A DNA stretch of 64,000 nt from Gnetum montanum (lineage: Eukaryota; Streptophyta; Gnetopsida; Gnetales; Gnetaceae): positions 517,116 to 581,115 of the forward strand of contig MNCI01025442.1 of NCBI GenBank assembly GCA_015680685.1. The letters are read 5' to 3'. Below the pieces are notes generated by a model that had not been told where the DNA came from, ran no database searches, and was given only the letters and a program-made list of their open reading frames with translations. A program made the translations under genes and the position numbers. Shown here one piece after another: positions 9,176 through 21,500 of the stretch; position 1 is the first letter of the stretch; the number at the start of each line of letters is the position of its first letter.

Positions 9176-11579
9176 CCTTCAGGCTTCGATCCGAATATTT
9201 TGAGTAGCCCTGGTACTGATCCATACCCTAAACCATAGACGTAATACCTCTAGGGAAGTCTACGGTTAATCGCGTGGTATAGATCGGTCGCAAGGACGAT
9301 TTCTTTGAAATCCTACGGGGCAGAAAGCCTTTTTTGTGCTTTTGTTGCCAGCCATCTCTTAGATCCGATTTCTAGTTACTGTTAACTTCATTCATCAATG
9401 GATTCCTTGTACACAACCACAACTCCCATGGTCCCTACTGATCTGGGTGCCGCACCTGTGAATCCTATGGCAGTCACAGGACCAGCTCCTGGTGCAACGG
9501 GATCTCAGGGACCATTGCGCTGTTCATTGAGGCTCCAGGGAAAAGAGCCTATCTTCACGGTTATAACCCCTGAAGAATACAACTTCATATGCGTTAAGAT
9601 CCAGGCGAAGCTGGCTCTCAGCCGAGCTGAACTCGAAGCGAAACGAAACTTTGAGGTGCTCCACCGAGGGGGCTATGATTTTAAGCCAATAGCTTACGAA
9701 GTAATCCCCTTGACTGAACACCAACACGAACTTATCATACAGTTGGTCATGGCCAAGGGCCAGGCTTCACAAGCTGTGGTGGAGCCTCAGCATGGGGAGG
9801 AGGAAGAGGACGAATTTGTGGCCCAGTTGAAGCATTCGTTCCATACTTTGGAATCTTCGTTCCATACTCTGAGCCCCCAAACGTATATAAATCCCTTGTT
9901 TCCTTTCAATGGAGAAGCCACACCTCTTGACCCAGCCGTGACCGCGTAGATGTATTTCCTTGCCATGCCGCAGGCCAATGCGCAGCTGTCCGGGTTGCAA
10001 GCACAAATACCGCACAATAACACGAGGGTGGTTCTGTCACCACGGGTACTTAGCATCCCAGTGATGATCCTGGCGATCACCGCGCCCCATTTCATCCCTC
10101 AGATACAACCCCACAACGTATCTGTAACGCGCCCGGCCCAGACCTTGTCGCTTCCGCATCCACAAAATCAACAGATCGCCGCAGCCGCTTAGCCACCAAC
10201 TTACATCCAACAGCCTACCGCAGGTCAGTGGGCCAACCCAGCGGCCCAACATTCTCAGTCTGTGGTGTACGGCGTGCAGCCCCCGGTTGCACCTGTAACG
10301 GAAGTTCCACAGAGGATCCGGCAGTATACCTATCCCTACCTCGTGCAGCAGGCGGCAGCTAACCCCTCGGCCCAAGCTAGTGGGTGGTTGTCTTCGCAGG
10401 CTTCCTTGCCTGCTGGGATCCCCGCCCCACAAGCAGCCAGTCAACCCATCCCGTTGTTTCCGTTCCCTCGCGCCGCCCTCCCGGTCCTACCTCCTATGCC
10501 TTCTGCGCAGGCACCTCCATCAACAGGCTTGGGCCAAGCTTTCCAGCTGATACAGACTCTTACCGAGGAGGTTCGACGCCTCAAAGCCGCTGGTTCTGAT
10601 ACTATTCAAATCATGGACTTTTACCAGGATGATCCGATTAGTTCAGCGGTCCTTATGCTATCATTGCCGCCAGGGATGTCTCTGCCCCATTTTACCAAGT
10701 ACAATGGGGAGGGGGATCCCAACACTCACTTAGTCACCTTTCGATTTGAATCCTTGTTGCTTCAATAGTGGCCACATACGATTATCAGAGTCTTTGCAAT
10801 GTCATTAACAGGGAAAGCTTTGGACTGGTACCGAGCCCTCCCACGTTCTTCCATCTCAACCTTGGAAGAGCTACTGACCCAATTTGTGACTCGCTTCAAA
10901 TACAACCTGAAGCCGGAAGTCACGTTGGATCAGCTCATGGGGGTGAAAAAAGACCCGCTCGAGCCCATCCAAAAGTTTATATAGCGATGGAACGCTACTT
11001 TGAATGAGATCCACGAGCCAATAGTGGATTCACATGTGTTGGCGATATTCAAAGGAGCGGTCAACGACTTTATTAAGTCAAAGTTGTATTACCTTTCCCC
11101 CAACTCTCTACACTAGGCCTTCGTGCGAGTTAGAAGCATCCAAGATGCTACAGAGGCCAGCAAAGACCCGGCGTATGTCACCTATAGGAGCGCACACAAC
11201 AAGGCCAAAGAGAATGGTAAGGCGGCAACAACGACAGTAGTCGCGCTGACTGAAAGCGCAAAGAACAAGAATAGGAAGGCGCCCACAATAGCGTCCAAGG
11301 CCACGGCTAGTGTCGGCACCAGCCAAGCCACAACGACCCCTGAAAAGGCCCCCCAGCCAAAGCCAAATCTTGAGCGTAAAGATCGTTCAAAATATGCGGC
11401 TTTACCTATGAAGCATTCTGAATTGCTGAAACAACTGTTAGCGGTAGGGCACATTCAACCTAAGAAGGTGTCCGAGGAAGCTCTAAAGCATCACAGACGT
11501 CACTGTGAATTGCTGAAGGACCCTTCTTTAGCCTTACCTAACGAACCAGCAGTTCCGAGATCTTTCAGGCTCGATCACT

Positions 11580-11693
11580 TCTGTGACTACCACCAGATGT
11601 GTGGTCACAACACGGATTACTGCTGGGCGTTAAANCTTCTGTGACTACCACCAGATGTGTGGTCACAACACGGATTACTGCTGGGCGTTAAAG
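11580..11693. repeat. N-flanking direct duplication (assembly artefact)
   Basis: The N at 11636 has about 57 bases before it repeated exactly after it. The extra 58 bases shift the gag frame by one; removing them restores the frame on both sides. This suggests overlapping contig ends joined without merging. Confidence 0.85.
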
Positions 11694-13172
11694 GATGACA
11701 TTCAACGCATGATCGACGAAGGTCATCTAAAATTAGATAGCAGTAATACGACGTGTCCGGAAAACCAAACACTGCATGTATATAAGGACCCGTTGAACGC
11801 AAACAACGATCCTTATACAATCACTGTGGTGAGTACGGACGATGAGCGTAAGGGATCACCAAAACAGCCTTTTGTCTTGCGTGTACCCGCCAGCTCACCC
11901 AAGGGGCCAATCATTTCATCGGCAGCCAGTGGCGTCTCGAGGCCGCCCTTCATTATACGGGCACCTTCTCACATAAACCCTCAGTCACGCAACAACGCCC
12001 AAGCCACGGCTTCATCTGTGCCCATGTCAAGAGCGCCCTTCATTATCAGGGCGCCAAAACCATAGGCTGCTCCTTTCACGTAGGGGCAGACCTCTAGCCA
12101 GAATAACCAATCATCACCTCCCATGCGAAAGGGAGAGGACACCTCAGTTAGTGTAACAAAGGACCACTTTACGCTCGGCTTCCCTAAGCCTAGGCCCCTG
12201 GCCTCTGCGCCCTTGTCTATGCCTCAGAAGCAAGATAAAGGCACAGAAACACAGTCGCCTCCTCTTAGCAAGGAAAAGAGTACCCCTTCAGCCAACGCTC
12301 TCCCACCTTGAGAGATCCGTCTCTTGGGACGAATGGAAGAGGATAAGGGATGCAAGCAACCTAGCCGAGAGAAGGATCTCCTCGACGCATTTACGCAAGT
12401 TAGACAGGCTCTCAAACAAAAGAACACAACGCTGAGCCTGTACAACTTGCTTATGACATCTCGCGAACACCGTGAGGCTATGGTTCGCATGCTGACATCC
12501 ATATCAGTGGATGAAAGCTTGCCAGCGGAAGAGGAAGCGATACATGCTGTCATGTTTCCTCCTGAAGCTGAGCAACCTATGCCTTCCTCACTGATCTTCC
12601 ATGACGGATCTATCAAAGATGATCCTGAGAAAGGTCGGGTGACAACTGAACCTATGTTTATCACTATCCGGGTGGGTCAATACCGGATCTGAAGAGTGCA
12701 CGTGGATGACGGCGCAGCTACCAACGTCATTCCCTATTCCATTGTGGATTGGTTGGGACTGGTCGACCAGATCACTCCCACGACAACGGCTTGCGTAAAA
12801 TTGTTCAACGGGACACGAGTTCAAGTCAAGGGGATAGTGCACATTGAGTTTGTGGCGAGTGACCAGTTCCCAATGAAGGCCACCTTCCTAGTCGTCGAAG
12901 AGATGCCAGGGTTCAACCTGATCTTGGGGAGGCCGTGGTTAGCTCAACTGAGGGCAGTTTCATCACCGATACACTAGGAGATACACCTTCCCTATGCCAG
13001 AGGGGAGGTTGTGATACACGGTGATGAACTCACCCCCAGGACCGTCAATAACATTGAAGAGGAACGAGGTTCGGAGGTAGAAACGACTGATGACCAGACC
13101 CATCTCCAAACCCCTCAACAAACCAACAGCGAAGATGACGGTTTAGTTTGGGCCGACCTACCGTTTCCGAAC

Positions 13173-13277
13173 GGCAGTGTAGAGGAGGCAAATCATAAGT
13201 CTCTTCGCCCTTACGCAGCAACCANGGCAATGTAGAGGAGGCAAATCATAAGTCTCTTCGCCCTTATGCAGCAACCA
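13173..13277. repeat. N-flanking near-identical duplication (assembly artefact)
   Basis: 52 bases ending AGCAACCA, an N at 13225, then the same 52 bases with two differences. Removing 53 bases lets the protease frame run on to a TGA at 13316. The two mismatches may be allelic or sequencing error. Confidence 0.82.
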
Positions 13278-13536
13278 ACATAAAGGCCATTAAGAGACAA
13301 TTATGTATCAATGGTTGAGCAATGGTCTTTGCGTACGACATCCTGTCTTTGCCAGTTATCGAGGTTCGTACTTAACAGTTTCTTTTGTTGCAACAGATTC
13401 CTTTTTATGCTACATTCGCTTTCTGCTTTTACGCTTGTCATGTCTTACGTTTTTATCGTACTCGTGTTATTCTTGTTATCACACCATTTTACGCATTTAC
13501 ACACCATTATATTCTATTACCATTTACACTTAAACT

Positions 13537-13831
13537 GGCACGCAACGGCCTTAAACTAGTTACACAGAATTGTATACTATCACTCTTCGCGCTTGCTTAC
13601 GCACTGGCCCGCAACGGCCTTAAACTAGTTATTAGATTACGCAGAATCGCATCATGGCCCACAACGGCCTTAAACTAGTTACACAGATTTGTACGCCTTT
13701 ATCATTTACGCTTGCTGTATTACGCTATGGCCCGCAACGGCCTTAAACTAGTTACCCAGAATTAAGCATTATCATCATTTACGCTTTCTCTACATTACGC
13801 CTTCGGCCCGCGATGGCCTTAAACTAGCAAA
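13537..13831. repeat. Five GGCCCGCAACGGCCTTAAACTAG repeats after protease
   Basis: Five copies at about 13537, 13604, 13654, 13729 and 13805, spaced 50-76 bp, in the gap between the gag-protease stop and the antisense gene stop. Related copies lie at the same structural place in T2a (32540-32710, minus) and one at about 43033 in T2b. The open frames at 13303-13678 cross this repeat block and are not supported. 13850-14024 shows nothing else. Confidence 0.85.
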
Positions 13832-14024
13832 TACATCCTATCACCATAACTTACGTGAAATTCTTAACAATTACGCTCACGCGTTATAGGTCAAGACACA
13901 AAAGACAAAAATATATAGATATAATCACCATCAAAAACATCCACCAAGTTTTATAACACGTCTTTTCGGTCATGTGTAAAATGATATGCCACTCAACATC
14001 AATAAAACTGTGAGTAAGTTATAA

Positions 14025-17000
14025 TTACGCATTTCCTCTACTGCCACTATCACCGGTATCCCTTAAGTTCAGATCCAACGCTAATGGATCGTCCTCCAAC
14101 GGGCCGTCATTTCTAGGAATGATTATTTTACGAAGAATGTCCTCTTCGTGAGGTCCTCGTCCCGACACTGGCTCCACAGACAGATGCTCTTCATCGTTGC
14201 GTTCTTCTATCTCTTCTGCTTCTTCCTTTACTTCCACCGCTCCCTCTGCTAACTCCTCCGCTTGTTCATCTTCCCTATCCTCAGCTGGTACCTGAACACA
14301 GTAAGAACATTAGCTATACAAGACTTAACATCATAATTAGAGACGCAAACTCAGTCACGCGTAAACTTACTTGTGACGGCCCTGCTTCCGCAACAAAAGG
14401 AAGCTTGTCCAGGCCAGCCCACAGGCGCTTCATAATCTCTTCCTCCGTTAGATCTGGCCATACGTCCTCTCCCAAGGCAGCCCCAGCCTTCACTTTTCCT
14501 TTCTCCATGCTGCTCCAGCGGGGTGGGTCTGGGAAGAAAGTAGGAACTGAAGCCTGACCCCCAGGGAAAGTCATCGCCCTTTCGGGAGACGCACTGACAG
14601 TCACCTGCTCCTCGAACTTCTTGAAGGCATTGGAAGCGTCAATGACGTCCTGAAAGACTTCTAAGGATCGGGCCCTAACGGCAAGATCTTGGTAGAGTCT
14701 CTGATAAGCAATACTTTCCCGCTTGTACAAGTGTTTGTGGTCCTTCTCCTTCTGCCCACATTCTTGCACACTTGTACAATAATCCCTCCAGTCCCGACTT
14801 TTCTGGGCTAGAAGTTCTATCTACATTCGCTACTCGACTAACACACGACTGGTCTGTATGTTGTGTTTGATGGCTATCCAATACCGGGAGTAATTGACAA
14901 TAACAGTACGCCAGTCTTCATTCCCTGACGCTCGCGCCTGTAGGAAGTTGCACCGCGATTTTAAGTCTTCGACCTCTTTGGTAAGAGATTCAACCCTCTA
15001 CTCCGACCTCTGCAACCTTTTCCACAGATTCTCATTAACGCCCTTACTCTCCCATAAGGAGCGTGTCGAGCGTAATGCACATTTACGCATTTCCTCATAA
15101 ATGTGACGTGGCACGGCTGCTTCATTGGATGGTGGCTCCACTGTGTCCAAATCAATGGGCTTAGTGGGATCCCATCGGAGGCGAGCTCCTAACAGAAATA
15201 ATCATCAGTGTTGGTGACACATTACCTTAGGTAATATCACAAATTGACTACAACCATAACGTACCCGCTCCAGGTTTGATGCGTTCTAGACGCTCGATCA
15301 TGTCGCTAACGATGCCTTCCATGAAGGCAAATTTATCAGGGAAGTCTCTCCACGCTATGCTCACAGTGACAGACGTGGGCACATCCTCTTCTCCTGTAGC
15401 GTAATCCAGTTAGAAACCTCACTTATTTACAGAAATCCTGCAAACACACTAACAAATCCATTACCTCTACCGGTGACAGTGGCGACTTCGCCGACATCTT
15501 CAGCATCCCTTTCCCTTTCACGCACTTGAGTTTGTGCATCGCTGGTTCCAGTAGCTGGGGCCTCCTCACGCACCCGAGCCTGTACGCAGCTCACGCTAAT
15601 AGTTGGGGCCTCTTCTTCCAAAATTGAGGCCCCCTCCCTACGACTTAGTGTTACTACTCCCATCTTAGGGGTCAGTTCTTCCGTAACTTTTGCTGGCCAT
15701 ATCGTAACACCTTAGTATATCATTACGTAAAACATCTAAACAAACATTGCGTAATATAATTCTTTCACGCTTACCAGGCGGAGGCTTACTCCGCTTAACT
15801 TTGATCGCCACAGTCCGGCCTGCGTCACCCTCAGGGGCCCCGGCTAGGTAGAGCCTTTTACTCTGAGCTACAGGTTCTACGATTTCTTCCGCCATGCGCT
15901 TCCCTTGCAAGGCGTCGCCAGTGTAGGTAGGCATTATCACACCTACGCTGTCGAGACCTCGCACTTGGGGCACCGCCAGACCCTTAGTCGTTATAGACAA
16001 CGACTCCCCGATCCCTTCCGGCGGATCTTGCCCACGGGTAGTGCTGAGGATGTGGGCAATCCAAGGTCTGGATAGCTAGTCTCGGTCTTGCTACACCCAG
16101 ACCCCATTCCTTTGGATGACCAGAAACTCAGTAAATCGCCAGAGGCAAGCTATGAAGAACATGTAATGCACATTAAAACGAGATTCAAGCTTCTTGTGAA
16201 GCTTGATCATCTCATTACACAGTCCTTTGGCAAAATAGCTTGCCCAATTGAACTGGGTCCCCTCCTCCAGAACCTCTCACATGATACGGGTCTGTTCTAC
16301 GGAAAAGAACTTCCCCTGTGAGAGGGTTTTGGGGAAGGTCCGGGCCCGAAAAAGGGGATAAAGTGTCTTGGCGGTGTCCATCTCGAATTTGTCGTAGGGA
16401 AACCCTTTAGTCTCCTTCGGGATCCTTACCCACTCCTTCAACGAATTCTGGAAAGCTTCGCTCCTCTTCGCCTTTTCACTTACGGGAAGGCCGTCTGAGG
16501 GGACGCTGAAGAGGTTCGCGAAGAGCTGAGCGTCGATGTTAAAGCTTACGCGCATGTTATGTACGCGCATCCAGAAACGCTTGGCCTTTTCGTTGAAGGA
16601 GTTGACCAGGGTTAGCATTTCACTGGCCGGGACATCAGGAGTCGTAGCCAAAAATAGGTGCATTAGCCCTGCTGCTCGGATCTTGGAGGTCACCGCGACT
16701 GGGGCCGCCGAGTGGCTGAGCCAACGCTGTGCATCCTTGATGTCGCCGTAGCGGAAGAGGACAACACTCGTCTCGTGGCTAGAAATCGTAAGGGCAATCT
16801 CCCGAGATTCCCTAACTGCACAACGTAAAGCACAAATTAACCAACGCTCTATTATGCAACATCCATAATCCACAATAAAATTACGTGGTACTCAACTACA
16901 CCACCGCCTTACCAGGGCCAAATGGCAACGGAAATGGCGGGAGTTCCCTCTGCATGTCCTTGACGGTAAGGGGTGGATCTAGGGTCCAGTCATCGTGCAG

Positions 17001-18133
17001 CCACCCGAGTCGTTGGCAACTCTCAAAAGCCCTGGTGTAACGGGTGGGGTACTCACGCATGTCAAAGCCGATTTGCTCTATGACACCGGTGCGCACGTTG
17101 CTAGTTGCGGTAAACGCCATGATCGCCGTTTCGACCCAGGATAACACATCCCCATCTCCAACTAACCTGTTGTCCTGAATAAAGAACCTGTACCATACAA
17201 CATAGGCTTATTTTACGTTTTTTGCCATTTTCCCTACATTTCACACTGACAGCAGACATAAAACAAAACAGAAACATAGATAGTTATTAGAATTCGCTTA
17301 CCCGCCGGCGTAGTACACCGTGCCTTGTGGTTTCTGGAAACAGGTCGAGCCGTGGCAGGCAACGAACAGCGTGTTATATGCATGATAGCAGCTGAATCGG
17401 ATCATTTCCTAGATCCAGTTTAAGCTCTGCAAGCCCCGGGCGCTAAGCTCTCGGTCTTCGGGACGGCCCGTATCGATGGCCCCATTTGTCAAAAAAGCCA
17501 GAATCCTTTGCGCAGAACCTGCACCTAACAGGCCACCGGCGATGTCATCAAACACATCAGACCATACGATGACGCTGAAGTTGCGCAGCAAGAATTGCAA
17601 AAACTCCAGCGCACCCTGTCGAAACCATATTGCCTTTCCTTACAACCGCGTGTGCGGGGGAGGGACATTGGGGACGATGGGGTTTATACAACATAGAACC
17701 CCAACGATATCCAACACAACCAAAGTGGGCTTTAGTGCAACGCTGTACAGAAAATCCAAATACATACATCAAAACCCGCATTTACATTTGCACTACTAAT
17801 ATAGAAAACTTATACATTACACCTAGCTATCCAGGCCGAAATCGCCCAAACCCTTGCGATAACGCAAGGTTCGTCCCTGACAACAGCGGTAGACGCAACC
17901 CATTAAAACCTTGCATTAACCCAAGGTCTGAAATCTTGACATTCACATTCACGCAAGAGACATCACAACAAATAGACATTAAGAACAAGCACAAGCGTAG
18001 GAAGAATGGCCTACCGGTTCAAAGGTGTAGGGTCGCAAACATCGACCAGCGCCTGCGAAACACGATTCAGATTTTCTTGCACTTCATCAATCTTGGCCAG
18101 TTTTGCATTCTTCTTCTTGATCTTCGGTGCCAT
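14025..18133 (-). CDS. Antisense eight-exon gene: NIF/FCP1-like domain plus coiled coil (T1)
   Basis: Exons on the minus strand: 18133-18015, 17742-17302, 17187-16913, 16815-15775, 15677-15465, 15393-15265, 15188-14371, 14291-14025. All seven introns are GT-AG; phases agree throughout and the lengths sum to 3303 nt (1101 codons). The start ATG sits in CACAATGGC; exon 1 is Lys-rich. Exon 2 has LVVLDIVGVLC and RQGALEFLQFLLRNF then VWSD, the pattern of FCP1/NLI-interacting HAD phosphatases, which act on phosphoserine proteins such as the RNA polymerase II tail. Exon 4 resembles plant transposon-associated proteins. Exon 7 is coiled-coil-like with a PTFFPDPPRWSSMEKGK block. Exon 8 is acidic. In-frame stops: TAA 17642; TAG 17411; TGA 16279; two TAG near 16094 and 16079; three TAG in exon 7. 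Function is unknown; catalysis is doubtful. Confidence 0.8.
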
Positions 18134-18557
18134 TGTGACAGTTTCAGAATTTCTTCACAGCTTAACGCTTGCAAATCTTCGCAAGATTACACGTTTTCAC
18201 TTCCTGCTCTTCCTTCTCTCAGCGACAGTTACGAGTTCTAATTCTCAATAGCCAACAGCCTATCCTTATCAAAGAACTCCTTACTTATACGCGAGGATCA
18301 CTGACTTGATATCCGATTTGAGTGGGACCTTCCTAAAATGAAACCCGAAAATCTAGATATTAATGTGGTTGACATCGCACGTGCCACTGTCCGAAATGAC
18401 GTTAAACTACCACATCTTATCACCTCGTAATCGGGTTACATTGATTACAGCTTGTCTATAATATTCAAAATTCAATTAGCCTTCCACGTTCGGCGACATC
18501 ACGTCACTTGTCTCCTAATCATTTACGCACTTGGCAGTTTTGTAGGACAGATAGGAA
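18134..18557. promoter_or_regulatory. Divergent region between antisense gene and pol
   Basis: 424 bp separate the antisense ATG (18133, minus) from the pol ATG (18558, plus). On the minus strand TATAAGTA at 18289-18282 lies about 150 nt upstream of the antisense ATG, a plausible core promoter. On the plus side AG acceptor-like sites precede pol (around 18540-18554), and a TAG at 18552-18554 stops the pol frame just upstream of its ATG, so pol is either started here or reached by splicing. All promoter statements are inference. Confidence 0.4.
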
Positions 18558-21500
18558 ATGGATGCAAAATTGTCAGCGCCTCTAACTTTGACGGGCCCAT
18601 ACGGGAAGGTAATTAGGCAGTTTGACTCCGCGATAGTAGACGTTAACCTCCCTTTAGAAGGTGTAACCATAGCTGCGTCGGAGACGTCCCTAGAATGGCC
18701 AGAACAGTCGATGCGTATGCTAGACCTGGAGGATGGGGACATAACCGAGGACACCCTCAGTGAGGTTCATATCGTTACGCATAAGGGTAAATCCGAAATG
18801 CTTAAAGTTAGCTCTTTGTTAGACCAAAAAATGCACGATGCCATAACACAGGTCCTGCAAGACAACATTACTGTCTTTGCATGGTCATACGAGGATATGC
18901 CTGGGTTAGATCCCAAGTTAATCCAGCATAACATCATCCTAGACCCGCAGATTAAAGCAGTTAGACAAAAGGCACGCAAAATCAAGCCAGAGATCGCGCT
19001 AGCTGTGCATGATGAAATCACTAAACTATATCAGGCTGGTTTCATCCGTGCGGTCGATTACTCGGACTGGGTATCCAACATTGTAGTCATCCCAAAGAAG
19101 ACTAGAAGCATACGCATCTGCATAGACTTCCAGGATCTGAATAAGGCCACGATTAAGGATAACTTCCCGTTGCTGAGTATCGATCAGCTAGTCGACACAA
19201 CAGCTGGGCATGCGCTTCTGTCCTTCATGGATGACTTTTCAGGCTATAACTAGATTCGCATTAACCCAGAACATCAACTGACCACGACATTCATGATGCC
19301 CTGGGGCATCTTCTGCTATGCTATGATGCCTTTTGGTCTGAAGAATGCCAGAGCAACGTATCAACGGGCCATGACATACATCTTCAGCGATTACCTCCTA
19401 GGAAGGTTGAATGATTACGTAGATGACATAGCTGTCAAGTCTTTGAAGTCTGAGGATCATTCAGGAGACCTGGAGTTAGTCCTTAAAAGATGCGTCAAAT
19501 ACGAGCTCCGGCTTAACCCAAAGAAGTGCATATTCGGAGTCAAAACCGGATGCATGCTGGGATTTGTGGTGTCGGAAACCGGCATACGAGTTGACCCTGA
19601 TAAAGTCAAAGCCATTGTCGAGTTAATGCCTCCCATAGACCTCAAGCAGTTACGCGGGTTACAGCGACGCTTACAGTTTATACGCCGGTTTATTTCAAGG
19701 TTAACCAACAAGTTACACCCTATGCAACACTTGCTGAAAAAGGGGGTTAATTTCGAATGGACCGATGATTGCTAGCGTGCGTTTGACAGTTTAAAACAAG
19801 AGTTGCAACATTTACCGACGGTTTTCCCACCACAAAGGGATTTTCCATTTTACATTTACCTCGCAACTTCAGACGTAGTGATAGCAGCGTTACTTTGCCA
19901 AAGGAGGGATGATGGGTCGGAAGTGCCCATCTACTAGTTGAGTCACGCTCTATGTGCATACGAAACGAGGTACAACGACGTCGAACGTAATTGCTTAGCA
20001 TTAGTTTTTACACTCAAGAAATGTAGGCATTATCTTTTTTGTAGCCAGGTCAATGTCATCTATAAAAACAACATCCTTAGAGCCATTACACATAGCTTAT
20101 ACGAGAGTAGCAAAATAGCTCATTGGAAGGCTATCATAGCAGAATTCGATCTGCACTACGTTGGCCAATCATCTACGAAAGGCCAAGTGATAGCTAACCA
20201 GTTGATAACTTCACCGATTAACAATCAAGCAACTATAGAGCCAGAGTTCCCTGACGGACATGTACATAGTCTAAGCCCTGTCTCAACAGGCCTCGAAGCA
20301 ACGTTGTACTTTGACGGTGCTTCAACCGCTAGAGGTGGCAGTGCTGCCACTATTATCACGCTATCACCTGAGGATGTGCGTCTGCACGCTTATCGCTTGA
20401 CCTTCCCTTGTACGAACAACGTGGTAGAGTACGAGGGGCTCCTCAGGGGATTACTAACCGCCAGTGAACTCGATGTTCAACACCTGGTGATTAGGGGCGA
20501 TTCGATGCTTGTCATAAATCAGATCACTGGAGTCTACGCCTGCAAGGCTATACATTTGTAGCCCTACTGCGATACGGCTAAAGATCTTTAGAGACGATTT
20601 ACGACCATCGATGCCCAGCACGTGCCACGCACGGATAACACACTGGCCGACGCATTGGCAACACTGGCTTTGAACGTGCCTGTACATCTTTTTGACACTT
20701 GCCCTGCATTGATTACAGACTGCACAGATCCTATCATTCGGACGGTGCAAATCTCCTCTCTTCTCGAGGAAAGCACGCCTGAATGGTATGAAGACATTAA
20801 AGCTTGCCATTTACAGGGTGAGCTACCATCTGTAATGACACACGCATAGAAAGACGCAATCTGTAAGTGGGCTAGGTAATATGTCATCATCGGAGATAGC
20901 ACTCTTTGTAGACACTCCTTTGATGGCGTGTTACTTACTTGCGTTGACAAAGACCAAGTGCAGCACATAGTCGGCGAAGTTCACGAGGGACTGTGCGAAG
21001 GCCACGTAGCACCACGGGCTTTGGCCCTAAAAATCCATCACTTAGGATACTACTGGCCACGCATGGAAAAAGATTTCTTGATGAAGGTTAAAACCTATGA
21101 CACGTGTCAGCATCATGCAAATCTTATACACGTGTCACCCACAGAATTGCATACAACACTGATAACATGGTCATTCCAACGATGGGGACTAGACATCATA
21201 GGCCCCATCACGTCGAAGTCTTCCGTAGGTCATAGCTTCATCATTACTGCTACTGAGTATTTTACGAAGTGGGTAGAGGCTGTTCCCCTGCGAAAGATTA
21301 CATCTCAGCAGATTTGCCATTTTATCCTAGACAACATAGTAACCAGATTTGGTCTCCCGATGACTATTGTGACTGACAATGGGCCACAATTCAGTAGCAC
21401 GGAAACCAAATCTTTCTGTGATAACCTAGGCATTAGACAATCCTTTTCCTCCCCTTATTACCCGCAAGCAAATGGTCAAACTAAAGCAACGAACAAAGTA

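Larger units (their letters stand above)
9398..13318 (+). pseudogene. gag-protease polyprotein frame of T1 (amber-riddled)
   Basis: One frame from ATG 9398 to TGA 13316-13318: about 1269 codons once two N-associated duplications (58 bp at 11636, 53 bp at 13225) are discounted. Premature stops: TAG at 9947, 10190, 10766, 10982, 11114, 12063, 12081 and 12975; TGA at 12309 and 12690. Gag core lies about 10660-11120 (GKALDWYRALPRSS and a downstream IFKGAVNDFIKSKLYY). A zinc-knuckle-like CDYHQMCGHNTDYCWALK follows at about 11581-11634 (repeated after the N). Protease lies about 12693-12960, with VDDGAATNVI in place of the usual D-T/S-G and the second motif FNLILGRPWLAQL. Gag forms the particle and protease matures it. 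T2a and T3 carry the same order on the minus strand. Confidence 0.85.

Noticed and set aside
9524-11454. Minus-strand frames opposite T1 gag
   Set aside because: Shadows of the gag frame: no introns, no conservation in T2a or T3, unlike the antisense gene at 14025-18133.
13303-13678. Hydrophobic frames of 76-97 codons after protease
   Set aside because: They cover the GGCC repeat block and T-rich spacer, and are not kept in T2a.
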